From: an uncultured Lachnospiraceae bacterium
GTDB lineage: Bacteria > Bacillota > Clostridia > Lachnospirales > Lachnospiraceae
DNA: 64,000 nt
Direction: 5' to 3'
Assembly (NCBI GenBank): GCA_947625205.1
Contig: CANQNN010000013.1
Location: 1-64,000, forward strand
The position numbers and the translations under genes are program-made. Of this stretch, positions 18,619-28,661 are shown in pieces. Every line of letters begins with the position of its first letter. The stretch's first letter is position 1. The notes below the pieces were generated by a model. It saw only the letters and a program-made list of their open reading frames with translations, ran no database searches and was not told the DNA's origin.

Positions 18619-20904
18619 ATGGAAACGAAATTTTTGCACCCAATATCTGTTTGTATCATAGCCAAAAACGAAGAAGCCCGCATCGAAAAATGCCTTGCAT
18701 CCCTAAAGCCTTACGGTTTTGAGATCATCGTGGTGGACACGGGCTCTACCGACCGCACCAAAGAGATCGCATCGCAGTATGCGGATAAAGTGCTGGATTA
18801 TGCCTGGTGCGACGACTTCTCCGCCGCCCGCAATTATTCCCTGCAGGAAGCTTCCAACAACTGGATCTTCATGATGGACTGCGACGAGTGGATCAAGACG
18901 ATCAATGTAGAAGAATTAAATTATTTCCGCAAACATCATCCGGACAGCGTGGGTGCCATATCCCGCGAAAATCTGGTCACACGGGATGGCCAGTATGTCT
19001 TAAACAATACCGATCATACAGAGCGCTTTTTTAACAGGAAGCTCTATCACTATACCGGCATTATTCACGAACAACTGACACCCATCCGTGGAACGGATCT
19101 CCCTTGTCTGCTTCTGCACACCACCATAGAGCACAGCGGTTATGATATGACCGAGGAGCAGCGCATCGCCAAGGGGCAGCGCAACCTGACCCTGCTCCAT
19201 AAGCAGCTGGAACAGGAACCGGAGAATCCCTATGTCTACTATCAGCTCGGCAAGGGATACGAGATCGTTCAGGACTATGCATCCGCCTGTGAATACTATG
19301 GCAAGGGGCTCTATTTCGATGTGGATCCTTCTCTCGCCTATGTGCAGGCGATGGTGGTCTCCTATGGCAACGCCCTGCTTCTCACAGGGCAGAAAGAAGC
19401 CGCCCTGGGATTTGAACAGATCTATGATACCTTTGCCGTCAATGCGGATTTCGTCTATCTGATGGGACGCATCTATATGGCCAACGAAAGGTATCCCCAG
19501 GCGATCGAACAGTTCTATAAAGCGACCACCTATGATACCTGCAAATTCAACGGTGCCAACAGCTTTCTCGCCTATTACCATATCGCCCTGATCTGTGAAA
19601 AAGTCGGCGACAATGATAACGCGCTCGCCTACTATCGGGAATGCGGGGACTATCCGCCTGCCATAGAGGGGATCGAACGGCTGTCACGCATGACGGCAGA
19701 CCCGGTAAAAGATACAGAATCCCCTGCGGCAAAGCCTTCAGCTGCAGATGCGCAGTTCAAGAAACGCATCGTGTTATTTGGCAGCGATAACTATATCCTG
19801 CAATATATCATGGAGCAGTATCAGCGCGCATTTCAAAATATGGGCTTCGATACCTTCGTATTTCCTGATACCACCGTTCAGGAAGAATTCAATGCTGCCA
19901 CGGAAAAACTCCTTTCTTTTCACACACAGGGGATCGATGCCGTGCTGACTTTCAACAACTACGGTTACACTATGCACACAGATAAGGGCGAATGCATATG
20001 GGACCTTTGGAATGTCCCCTGTTTTGATCTGCTGTTCGATCACCCCATGTGTTACCATGATGCGCTTGATAAAAGCCCTGTCAACGGGATCGCGATCTGT
20101 GAGGACAGGACCCACTTGAAATATATCAAACGCTTTTGCCCCACTGTACGAAATGCTTTTTTTATTCCCGCCGGCGGCGAAGAGCTGCATCCCGGCGAAC
20201 CCCATACCCCTGTCAAAGAACGCTCCATCGATGTTCTGTTCGTAGGCAGCTTCAAATATATATCCGACTATATTGCTGACCGCTTCGATGAGCTGCTGAC
20301 CGAATATTCGTTCCGGCATATAAATATGCCCTTTGAGCAAGCTGTCGAAGACTGCCTGCGGAGCATCAAATCCGATGTGTCTGACGCTGAGATCAGATAT
20401 ATGGTAGCCCGCTATCGCGTCTCCAATATCAATCTCGCTTCCATCTGTCGAATGAAGAGCATACAGGCCCTTGTGGATGCCGGCATCCGTGTGACCGTAT
20501 ACGGCGGCGGCTGGAAAGATTCTCCGCTGTACGGACATCCTTTATTTGATCTTCGTGCCGAAATGATACCCTTTGAAGACAGTCTTCGCCTGATGGAAGA
20601 CAGTAAGATCGTGTTGAACCAGTTAACTTGGTTTAGGGACGGCTGCAGCGAACGTATCTTCAACGCCATGCTGCAGGGCGCGGTCTGCCTGACCGATGAC
20701 AGCATCTACCTGCGGGAACAGTTTACCGACGGTGAAGATCTGGTATTTTATTCTCTGCAGGAGTTAAATAGGCTTCCGCAAATAGTAAAGGATCTGCTAG
20801 AAGATTCGGACCGTATGCAACGCATCGCGGACAGCGGCTACAGAGCGGCGGCAGCCGGTCATACCTGGTCGCACAGCGCCGAAGAGCTGCTGCGTTTATT
20901 ATAA
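18619..20904 (+). CDS. Fusion: GT2+TPR glycosyltransferase and CgeB-like glycosyltransferase
   Basis: N-terminal PISVCIIAKNEEARIEKCLASL...VDTGSTDRTKEIA plus TPRs; C-terminal CgeB-like (LLFDHPMCYHDALDKSP...ILFVGSFKYI-type...VLNQLTWFRDGCSERIFNAMLQGAVCLTDD). Confidence 0.82.
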   Translation: METKFLHPISVCIIAKNEEARIEKCLASLKPYGFEIIVVDTGSTDRTKEIASQYADKVLDYAWCDDFSAARNYSLQEASNNWIFMMDCDEWIKTINVEELNYFRKHHPDSVGAISRENLVTRDGQYVLNNTDHTERFFNRKLYHYTGIIHEQLTPIRGTDLPCLLLHTTIEHSGYDMTEEQRIAKGQRNLTLLHKQLEQEPENPYVYYQLGKGYEIVQDYASACEYYGKGLYFDVDPSLAYVQAMVVSYGNALLLTGQKEAALGFEQIYDTFAVNADFVYLMGRIYMANERYPQAIEQFYKATTYDTCKFNGANSFLAYYHIALICEKVGDNDNALAYYRECGDYPPAIEGIERLSRMTADPVKDTESPAAKPSAADAQFKKRIVLFGSDNYILQYIMEQYQRAFQNMGFDTFVFPDTTVQEEFNAATEKLLSFHTQGIDAVLTFNNYGYTMHTDKGECIWDLWNVPCFDLLFDHPMCYHDALDKSPVNGIAICEDRTHLKYIKRFCPTVRNAFFIPAGGEELHPGEPHTPVKERSIDVLFVGSFKYISDYIADRFDELLTEYSFRHINMPFEQAVEDCLRSIKSDVSDAEIRYMVARYRVSNINLASICRMKSIQALVDAGIRVTVYGGGWKDSPLYGHPLFDLRAEMIPFEDSLRLMEDSKIVLNQLTWFRDGCSERIFNAMLQGAVCLTDDSIYLREQFTDGEDLVFYSLQELNRLPQIVKDLLEDSDRMQRIADSGYRAAAAGHTWSHSAEELLRLL

Positions 20905-20940
20905 CGAAAGCATCCGACACATGACAGAAGGGAGCTTCCT

Positions 20941-22926
20941 ATGGACAAGCTGATCAGCATTATCATTCCGTGCTACAATGTGGAAAAATATATTGACCGC
21001 TGTTTTGATTCCCTGCGCCGTCAGACGATCGGCATTGACAGGCTGGAACTCATCTTGGTGGACGACTGCTCCACGGACGGTACATGGGATAAACTCACTG
21101 CCATAGAAGCCTCCTGCCCCGACTCTGTGATGATCATTCACTGCGATGAGAACGGACGCCAGGGCAGAGCCCGGAATATCGGCCTGCAATATGCATCCGC
21201 TCCCTATATCGGGTATGTGGACTCTGATGACTGGGTGGAGCCGGATATGTATGAAAAGCTGTATGCCAAAATGTCCGAGCACGGCTGCGACATCGTCATG
21301 TGCCGAAACTGGCGGGATACCGCGCTTCCCGGTCAATCGATCGCTCCAAAGCTAACCGGGGAAGACGACCGGATGTTTGAGATCGATTCTTTAGAGAAGC
21401 GCAGGACCTTTCTGGTATGCGGTTCCATCGGATACGGTGTATGGGATAAGCTTTTTACGCGCAACTTCCTGCTGGATAACCATATTTTCTTTCCGGAAGG
21501 GCTTGCTTATGAGGATCATTTTTTTGCCACGCTGCTCTACTTCTACGCTGTGAAGATATATCTGCTCGAAGAGCGGCTCTATCATTACTACGTCAATCCT
21601 CACTCCACCGTGCTTGCCCCCGATGCCTCCCACCATTTCGATATCCTGACGGTAGATCAGATGATGTGGGCGGAGTGCGCAGACCGCGGTTTTCTGACGG
21701 ATTACCGCAAAGAACTGGAATACCAGTTCCTTACCTTGTGCTATCTTGCTGCCATGAAAATGATCTGCCTGCGGCTGACGCATATCCCTTACGAGTTTTT
21801 CCTGAAATTAAAGGAAGAAACTTTAAAAAGGATCCCGGACTATCATGCGAATCCGTATATTAAAGATTACGTGACCGAATTAAACCAGATCCTACTGCAG
21901 CTGCTCGATCTGCCGGTCAATGAAGCGGATCTGTGCGCTGTCTGTAACGCCGTTGCCGCCAAATACAGCAAGGGTGTACTGCAGATCTATGTCTGTACGC
22001 ACGTTCCTTTCGATGTGCCGGGGGACCCCATCTATCATCCGCTGCAAGTGGGGCGTGCGGGTAAAAACGATCTGGGATATCAGGGCGATGACACCGGAGA
22101 CAACATTTCCGCATTGAATTACCTGTACGGCGAGCTGACAGGCCTCTACTGGATATGGAAAAACGTGCGCAGCACCGAATATGCCGGCCTGTGCCATTAC
22201 CGCAGGTATTTCCTGAACGGGAAAGGGCATATCATGTCCAAAACGGACTATATGCCGCTTCTGGAACAATATAATGTGATCATCTCGCAGCCTGTATCCT
22301 CTGAAAAATGTTATCGCGATACATACGCCGAAGCGCACAACCTGCGGGATCTAAACGCTGTAGGCGAAGCGATCGCCGCCCTGTATCCTGAGTGTGCCGC
22401 TATCTTTGAAGATGTTTTAAACAGCCATAAGCTGTACTGCGGCAATCTTTTTGTTACGTCTAAAGCGCTGTTTGACGATTACGCCCAATGGCTGTTTTCT
22501 ATTTTTGCCGTTGCGGAGAAACAAATTGACGTCAGTACATACGATGCCTACCACGCAAGAGTCTACGGTTTCCTGTCGGAACAGCTCGTGTATGTATGGA
22601 TTCGTTACCGCGGCCTGACTTACTGCGAAGCGCCCATTGGTTTCACACAGGAAAAAGCGGAGACTCTCGCCCTGAAAGCGCAACTATCCGAATTGTTCCG
22701 AAAGCATGAAATAGAAAAAGCGCACGAGTTATTTCTGAACACTATGAAAACCAGGCCGGACGTCATGCTGCCCGGTTCCGACTTTGGCCAGGATCTGGCG
22801 GTCATACTGCGGATCATCCATCAGTGTCTGGAAGATGAAAAAAGCGGCCGGCCAGGTCTGCTTGCACACAGCACCGATTTGGATGAACTGATCCGACACT
22901 ATAAATCAATAACAGGAGAAAATTAA
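20941..22926 (+). CDS. GT2 glycosyltransferase fused to a DUF4422-like domain
   Basis: LISIIIPCYNVEKYIDRCFDSLRRQTIGIDRLELILVDDCSTDGT; C-terminal QIYVCTHVPFD...QGDDTGDNISALNYLYGELTGLYWIWKN...YAGLCHYRRYF. Confidence 0.82.
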   Translation: MDKLISIIIPCYNVEKYIDRCFDSLRRQTIGIDRLELILVDDCSTDGTWDKLTAIEASCPDSVMIIHCDENGRQGRARNIGLQYASAPYIGYVDSDDWVEPDMYEKLYAKMSEHGCDIVMCRNWRDTALPGQSIAPKLTGEDDRMFEIDSLEKRRTFLVCGSIGYGVWDKLFTRNFLLDNHIFFPEGLAYEDHFFATLLYFYAVKIYLLEERLYHYYVNPHSTVLAPDASHHFDILTVDQMMWAECADRGFLTDYRKELEYQFLTLCYLAAMKMICLRLTHIPYEFFLKLKEETLKRIPDYHANPYIKDYVTELNQILLQLLDLPVNEADLCAVCNAVAAKYSKGVLQIYVCTHVPFDVPGDPIYHPLQVGRAGKNDLGYQGDDTGDNISALNYLYGELTGLYWIWKNVRSTEYAGLCHYRRYFLNGKGHIMSKTDYMPLLEQYNVIISQPVSSEKCYRDTYAEAHNLRDLNAVGEAIAALYPECAAIFEDVLNSHKLYCGNLFVTSKALFDDYAQWLFSIFAVAEKQIDVSTYDAYHARVYGFLSEQLVYVWIRYRGLTYCEAPIGFTQEKAETLALKAQLSELFRKHEIEKAHELFLNTMKTRPDVMLPGSDFGQDLAVILRIIHQCLEDEKSGRPGLLAHSTDLDELIRHYKSITGEN

Positions 22927-22927
22927 A

Positions 22928-24118
22928 ATGAGATTTGTCCTTTTTTATGAATCAACAGAGTCCTTTAATTATTTTACGGACGAAATAGCTAAAGAACTGG
23001 AAAGCCGCGGTCATGAGACGTTCATTCTGGATCTGCTGAACCTCACCAGACCCGACCATTCCATGGACGGATTCATGACGTTCTGTTCGCAGAAGGTAGA
23101 CGCTGTTCTATGCTTTAACCGGGCAGGCATTCACAATGACACTTTTATTAATCTTTGGGACACATTAGGAGCCGTCACACTTCACATTCTGATGGATCAC
23201 CCATTGCGGCTGCATCCTACTATGGAGAAACATCCCAAACGGTACATACAGTTTTGTCCCGACAGAGAGCATGTGGCCTATGTCCAAAGATACTTTCCCA
23301 ATGTGGAACACATTGAATTTCTGGCGCATGCCGGGACACTCCCAAAACGTGACACTCCTGTCATTTCCTATGCTGACAGGAAATATGATATTCTTTTCTC
23401 CGGCACCTACTATGAACCTGATAGCATGATGCCGCAGCTGGAAGCCCTGTTCCCCAAAGATTCCCCCATGTATGGGATCTATATGCAGATCGGCGAAGAC
23501 CTGATCGCCCATACGGATAAACCGCTGATCCGTTCCGTACTCGATGTGCTCGATACCAGCCATATGTCATTGAGTGACGACGCTGTCAAGACCATCATGC
23601 GCAATATGACCCCTATCGACTGGATGGTTCGCATGTATTACCGCGGCAAGGCAATACAGGTGTTAGTTGACGCCGGGCTTCCTGTATACGTGTTGGGAAG
23701 GGGCTGGGAGGATCACCCGTCCGCCGCATCAGGAAACCTGCACATCCTCAGTGACCGGATCGGCCTGGCCGCAACCTTTGACTACATGAGAGACGCCCGG
23801 ATCAACCTGAATATCATGCCGTGGTTTAAGGATGGCACCCATGACCGCATCTTTAATACGATGCTTTGCCGCTCCGTCTGCCTGACCGATCCCAGCACAT
23901 GGATAGAAGAACATTTTGAAAATGGCCGGGATATCGCGCTGTTCGATCTGGAACATCTGGAGAAGCTTCCCGAGATCGCGCAGTACTGGCTGGATCAACC
24001 TGCACTGGCGGAAGAGCTGATTGAAAAAGCTTATGCCAAAACCGCAGACTGCTATACATGGAAAAACTGCGTGGATTCGCTGCTTGACGCGCTCGACCGC
24101 TGCTACGGCGTCCACTGA
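22928..24118 (+). CDS. CgeB/DUF3880-like glycosyltransferase
   Basis: Resembles the C-terminal half of 18619..20904 (ILMDHPLRLHPTMEKHPKRYIQFCPDREHVAYVQRYFP...RINLNIMPWFKDGTHDRIFNTMLCRSVCLTDPS). Confidence 0.78.
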   Translation: MRFVLFYESTESFNYFTDEIAKELESRGHETFILDLLNLTRPDHSMDGFMTFCSQKVDAVLCFNRAGIHNDTFINLWDTLGAVTLHILMDHPLRLHPTMEKHPKRYIQFCPDREHVAYVQRYFPNVEHIEFLAHAGTLPKRDTPVISYADRKYDILFSGTYYEPDSMMPQLEALFPKDSPMYGIYMQIGEDLIAHTDKPLIRSVLDVLDTSHMSLSDDAVKTIMRNMTPIDWMVRMYYRGKAIQVLVDAGLPVYVLGRGWEDHPSAASGNLHILSDRIGLAATFDYMRDARINLNIMPWFKDGTHDRIFNTMLCRSVCLTDPSTWIEEHFENGRDIALFDLEHLEKLPEIAQYWLDQPALAEELIEKAYAKTADCYTWKNCVDSLLDALDRCYGVH

Positions 24119-24145
24119 CGCACTTAAACGCTTGGGAGGAATGTC

Positions 24146-25225
24146 ATGACACCGATTTCGGTATGCATTATTGCCAAAAATGAAGAGGCAACCATCGGGA
24201 AATGTTTAAAACCGTTACGCGCCTACGACTGGGAGATCATTGTAGTCGATACCGGTTCCACGGACCGGACGAAAGAGATCGCATCCGCATACGCAGATAA
24301 AGTTCTGGATTATACCTGGTGCAATGATTTTTCCGCCGCCAGAAACTATTCTATTAAACAGGCGACCCACGATATGATCCTGGTCATCGACTGCGATGAA
24401 TACCTGACTGCATTCGATATGGACGCCACCCTTAAACTGATGCAGGAACATCCTCGCGCTGTGGGGCTTCTCTCCAGGCAGAATCATTATCAGATGAACG
24501 GCACGGACAGTGTCTATACCGATTATGTGGAACGGCTGTTCTCCCGCAGATATTATCATTACGAAGGGATCATTCACGAGCAGGTGCGACCGATAACCAG
24601 CGTAGACAATGCTATCCGTTACGACACCACTACTTACCAGATTCCTCTGACCGTAGATCATTCCGGCTACAACGGCAGCGAAGAAGCGCTCTATGACAAG
24701 GCTATGCGCAATATCACGCTTCTGAAAAAAGATCTGGAAACAAAGCCCAATAATCCCTACACTTATTTTCAGATCGGCCAGGCTTACAATATGATCCATG
24801 ATGACGGGAACGCATGCCTGTATTACGGAAAAGGGCTCTCCTATGATGTAGACCCGTCTGCAGAATATGTGCAGATGATGGTGATCGGTTACGGCTATGC
24901 GCTGCTTCATCTAAACCGTGCCGAAGAAGCAATGGGCCTATCCGGCGTCTACGATGCATTCGCGGTATCTGCGGATTTCCTTGATCTGATGGGACTGATC
25001 TATCTGCGAAACGGCCAGTATATGCAGGCGCTGTTAGAATTCGTCAAAGCGCTTTCCTGTGAAACCGCGCACGTAGCCGGCGCTAACACCTTCATCCCCT
25101 CTTACAACATCGGTTTGATCAATGAAATGATGGGCGATAAGGAGGCTGCTCTCATGCATTACCGGAAATGCGGAGATTTTCACATGGCACTTGACAGGAT
25201 CAAAGAACTGACCGAAACAGACTGA
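24146..25225 (+). CDS. GT2 glycosyltransferase with C-terminal TPR repeats
   Basis: PISVCIIAKNEEATIGKCLKPL...VVDTGSTDRTKEIA...DFSAARNYSI...IDCDEYL. Confidence 0.85.
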   Translation: MTPISVCIIAKNEEATIGKCLKPLRAYDWEIIVVDTGSTDRTKEIASAYADKVLDYTWCNDFSAARNYSIKQATHDMILVIDCDEYLTAFDMDATLKLMQEHPRAVGLLSRQNHYQMNGTDSVYTDYVERLFSRRYYHYEGIIHEQVRPITSVDNAIRYDTTTYQIPLTVDHSGYNGSEEALYDKAMRNITLLKKDLETKPNNPYTYFQIGQAYNMIHDDGNACLYYGKGLSYDVDPSAEYVQMMVIGYGYALLHLNRAEEAMGLSGVYDAFAVSADFLDLMGLIYLRNGQYMQALLEFVKALSCETAHVAGANTFIPSYNIGLINEMMGDKEAALMHYRKCGDFHMALDRIKELTETD

Positions 25226-25236
25226 CCGTATCTGCC

Positions 25237-26238
25237 TTACGATTTACACAGTAATTTCTGCTCCAGCATACCTTGAAAATCTGTCTCTGTCATCGACGCT
25301 TTCCGGGCGGCATCCTTCACAGACAATACGCCTTCCTGCACCAGATCACATAAGAGATGCAATCGCCCGGATTTTTCTCCTTCCATTCTTCCATCCTCTA
25401 TCAGTTCCGTAATCGCTTTACACATATCAATTTCCTCCTTTTTTGCTTCCTGAGCAATTGTCTTTTTCCAAAATGCTTTTTCTCCTGCACCCTCTCTGCC
25501 CAAATAATAATCTTCCAATTCTTTGGCGCCCGTCAGCAGACACAGCGCCAGACAGGTTTCCGAATCCAGTCGGCGGCACGCATCCTCTGTCTTGAGATAT
25601 TGTAAGAAAGCCGCTTTATCATTTTTCCTGACATATAATTCAAACAGGATACGTAGTTCGCTTTGAAAGCCCTCAAAATGCCGTAGTTTTGACAGATCCA
25701 AAAAGTGCAGCGGATACTCTGGCACCAGCCTTCTGATTTCCCGTTCTAATTCTGCTTTGTTACCAAAATCCATGACATCATGAAGGCTCTTTGCTCCGTT
25801 CCACGGCTTCTCGCCCCAATATACCACCAGTGTAACTACCGGGACAAACCAGTCTTCTTCCGTAAGACCCGACAGAAATTCCTCTTTCTGCATATGCTGT
25901 CGGTGTCTTTTGTTCTTCCGCATCATTTGCTTCCGCTGTTTGTCATAAGCAAGTGCCTCCTGTACCATGACGCGAACCGGCATACTGCGGTCGAAATAAT
26001 TCTGATTTTCCACAAGCCAAACTGCATAAATGCATCCGTCCTGATCCTGCTTCATAGCCAGGTCACTGCTCCGTTCCATCACAGTCTCCCGGTCTGACTT
26101 ACTTAATGCAGCCGTCATATCCGACAGTTCCTCGCCAGATATGATCTCCTTCCCTCCAAACAGTGCACCGTTTAAAAGATCTGCATAACGCCGTGTATCC
26201 GATAAATACTCCTTCAATGTAATGTCTGCCTTTCCCAT
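25237..26238 (-). CDS. Rpn-family (PD-(D/E)XK) putative recombination-promoting nuclease/transposase-like protein
   Basis: TLKEYLSDTRRYADLLNGALFGGKEII...FVPVVTLVVYWGEKPWNGAKSLHDVMDF. ATG at 26238 with RBS gggaggaggtatc. Confidence 0.75.
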   Translation of the reverse strand: MGKADITLKEYLSDTRRYADLLNGALFGGKEIISGEELSDMTAALSKSDRETVMERSSDLAMKQDQDGCIYAVWLVENQNYFDRSMPVRVMVQEALAYDKQRKQMMRKNKRHRQHMQKEEFLSGLTEEDWFVPVVTLVVYWGEKPWNGAKSLHDVMDFGNKAELEREIRRLVPEYPLHFLDLSKLRHFEGFQSELRILFELYVRKNDKAAFLQYLKTEDACRRLDSETCLALCLLTGAKELEDYYLGREGAGEKAFWKKTIAQEAKKEEIDMCKAITELIEDGRMEGEKSGRLHLLCDLVQEGVLSVKDAARKASMTETDFQGMLEQKLLCKS

Positions 26239-26466
26239 GATACCTCCTCCCAGAAGGTATACCGGATCTCCCTGGCGAAACCTTCTGATTTTATTCTTAT
26301 TTCTGTTTGAAAACAAAAGCAAGATTTCGCTGAAAATCCCTGAGAAACAGAATGAAAAATGAATTTTAGAATCGAAACATATGCTTTTTAGTTACTATAT
26401 CATAGAATATATTGTTTGTCACTAACCTTTTTTAGAAAAAAATTTGTCCTTATATGAATATGCAGC

Positions 26467-26498
26467 TAAAAAAGAGCCACTCCATACGGAGTGGCTCT
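26467..26498 (-). terminator. Rho-independent terminator of flagellin
   Basis: 11-bp stem AGAGCCACTCC/GGAGTGGCTCT with loop, followed by a T-run on the minus strand (aaaaaa on +), just downstream of the flagellin stop. Confidence 0.92.
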
Positions 26499-26540
26499 CT
26501 GGTAGTTGTTACGCAATGTTCATCATTACCGAACCATTGA

Positions 26541-27473
26541 TTAGCCAAGTAAGGACAATGCCAACTGGTTGGTCTGGTTAGCCTGAGACAGCATCGATGT
26601 ACCAGCCTGCTGCAGGATGTTGTTGTTAGCGTATCTAACCATCTCTGTAGCGATATCGGTATCACGAATCTCAGCTTCTGCACTCGTTGTGTTCTCAACA
26701 ATGTTATCCAGGTTGTTGATGGTGTGCACCAGTCTGTTCTGAACAGCACCGAGATCGGAACGCTGTTTGGAAACTTCCTGTAAAGCAGCCTTAACGAATG
26801 CATTCAGGCTTGCGAAGTCATTCTCTTCAGCAACAGTGGTGATCTGATCCTTGTTGAAGCTCTTGTAGAACTTATCCATGATCTTATCGATCTTCTCGCT
26901 GAGCACGATCGTTGTCTTTCCGTTGTTATCGCTGAACTGCTTAGCTGCCTGGTTCTGAGTAACAAGACTTGCCAAACCATCCATGCTCATATTCTGGATC
27001 GTAATTCCGATGTGCTGACCTGCCTCTGCGCCAACCTGAAGAGCTTTGCTGGTGAAGGAACCATCCAGCAGGTTCTGCTCATTGAATGTGGTCGTGCTAC
27101 GTACACGGTCGATCTCGGACATCAGCTGCTGAACCTCGGTCTGGATGTAAGAACGGTCTGTAGATGTCAGAGTAGCCGTCTCACCCTTAACTGCCAGCTC
27201 ATTGATACGCTGTAACATATCATGTACTTCGTTCAGTGCACCTTCTGCTGTCTGTACGCAGGAGATACCGTCCTGTGCGTTAGCGGATGCCTGTGTAAGA
27301 CCTCTGATCTGTCTTCTCATCTTCTCGGAAATCGCCAGACCTGCCGCATCATCTGCTGCACGGTTGATCTTGTAACCGGAAGATAACCTCTCAGTAGACT
27401 TAGCCTGAGCGCTGGTCGTAAGACCAAGCATTCTGTTAGAGTTCATTGCTGTAATGTTGTGTTGTACTACCAT
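26541..27473 (-). CDS. hag: Flagellin
   Basis: VVQHNITAMNSNRMLG...STERLSSGYKINRAADDAAGLAISEKMRRQIRGL...AEAEIRDTDIATEMVRYANNNILQQAGTSMLSQANQ; RBS aaggagga. Confidence 0.98.
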   Translation of the reverse strand: MVVQHNITAMNSNRMLGLTTSAQAKSTERLSSGYKINRAADDAAGLAISEKMRRQIRGLTQASANAQDGISCVQTAEGALNEVHDMLQRINELAVKGETATLTSTDRSYIQTEVQQLMSEIDRVRSTTTFNEQNLLDGSFTSKALQVGAEAGQHIGITIQNMSMDGLASLVTQNQAAKQFSDNNGKTTIVLSEKIDKIMDKFYKSFNKDQITTVAEENDFASLNAFVKAALQEVSKQRSDLGAVQNRLVHTINNLDNIVENTTSAEAEIRDTDIATEMVRYANNNILQQAGTSMLSQANQTNQLALSLLG

Positions 27474-27497
27474 AATATATTCCTCCTTGAATTTAAT

Positions 27498-27513
27498 GCA
27501 GCTTCCATGCTGC
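27498..27513 (-). promoter_or_regulatory. Candidate CsrA-binding hairpin in the flagellin 5' UTR
   Basis: Minus strand GCAGC-ATGGAA-GCTGC: 5-bp stem with GGA in a 6-nt loop, upstream of the SD aaggagga. Confidence 0.55.
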
Positions 27514-27607
27514 TAGTTTTTGTTTGTAACGGCTCCTCCGGCTCGTACGCTGCCTTCGGTTCCGTTACTGTTGCGTAAGTAAATTTGTTTTACTTTACTT
27601 GTAATAT

Positions 27608-27635
27608 ATATCGGATGACATCCGATTTACTTTAG
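27608..27635 (-). promoter_or_regulatory. Sigma-D/sigma-28-type promoter of flagellin
   Basis: Minus strand CTAAA-N16-CCGATAT. Confidence 0.88.
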
Positions 27636-27653
27636 GGGTATTTCAAATTTTTT

Positions 27654-28661
27654 TTATTTTTTTATTAACATGTCCGCAAACCGCTGCTCCCGTCTGCACA
27701 TTTCATCTAACAATTGCGCGCCGGAGGCGCTATCTATGAGCTGTCCATCTGACGGCTCTGCCGTGATACGGTCTGCTTTATCCCGGAGCATATCATTCAT
27801 TTTACGCTCCTGCTCCAGCATATTCTGCACATGACGCCTCTTCATTGCCTCATAATACGGCGTGCGCCCTGCATATTCCCACCAGAGCTCATTGGCCTCC
27901 ATCCTGACCGGACTCTCCCACGGCTTAGACATCCATATCATATGCAGTACATTACAGTTGCTTATTAACTGTTCCCGCGTATCGTAATAGCGTTCTCCGT
28001 CATAGATCCTGTAATAATACGGCGCATAATTATAACGGATCCTGTCCATATACTTAGTCTTTCCGCCAAAGAGAAGATTGAGCATATCCTGGTCCGGAAA
28101 TTCTATCCTGATCGCCGGATACTTTTGCAGGATATCTGCATAGACCGCATAATAAAAACCGTCCTCCGCGAGTTTTGACAGGTTAAAAAGAAGCACCCCC
28201 GAATTAAAGAACAGGGCGTCCTCGTCTTTTGCAAAATCCCTGCATTTTTTCTTTCTCTGCTCTTTTGACATAAAATCTTCGCAAGCCACAAGGTAATTGC
28301 CGTCAAAGGAAGTGTTATAAAAGTCAAGCAGGCTTCCCGTGATCAGCATATCCGTATCCAGATGCAGGATGCGGTCCATATCTCTGGCGAACAGATCCGT
28401 CGCCAAAAGGCGGTATGCGGCCTCCTCCGGCCATTTTCCCATACGAAAATCCCCGACCGTTCCTTCCGGAATATAGACCGGTATCAGTGCAATGCCATCC
28501 GATCCAATCACCTGATCCATTTCCAGGAGATCCTGCTGTGTCAGTTCATGGTGAAGCACATAGACCGACAATTCCGTATCTTCATGATGCTCTTTCAAAG
28601 ACATCAGCATAACGCAGGCACAGGGAATAAATTCGCGGTTGATGGATATCATAATATTCAT
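27654..28661 (-). CDS. GT8-family glycosyltransferase
   Basis: MNIMISINREFIPCACVMLMSL...RILHLDTDMLITGSLLDFYN...FNSGVLLFNL...DQDMLNLLF. Confidence 0.85.
   Translation of the reverse strand: MNIMISINREFIPCACVMLMSLKEHHEDTELSVYVLHHELTQQDLLEMDQVIGSDGIALIPVYIPEGTVGDFRMGKWPEEAAYRLLATDLFARDMDRILHLDTDMLITGSLLDFYNTSFDGNYLVACEDFMSKEQRKKKCRDFAKDEDALFFNSGVLLFNLSKLAEDGFYYAVYADILQKYPAIRIEFPDQDMLNLLFGGKTKYMDRIRYNYAPYYYRIYDGERYYDTREQLISNCNVLHMIWMSKPWESPVRMEANELWWEYAGRTPYYEAMKRRHVQNMLEQERKMNDMLRDKADRITAEPSDGQLIDSASGAQLLDEMCRREQRFADMLIKK

Noticed and set aside
25237-26238. Rpn-family gene as evidence of a recently mobile element
   Set aside because: No terminal inverted repeats or target-site duplication seen around it; family is common as isolated chromosomal genes.
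26541-27473. Cysteine in the flagellin D1 region (DGISCVQTAEG) as a possible S-glycosylation site for the SunS-like GT2-TPR enzymes
   Set aside because: From memory this SCVQTAEG motif is common in Lachnospiraceae flagellins and lies in the buried packing domain, so it is not specific support.
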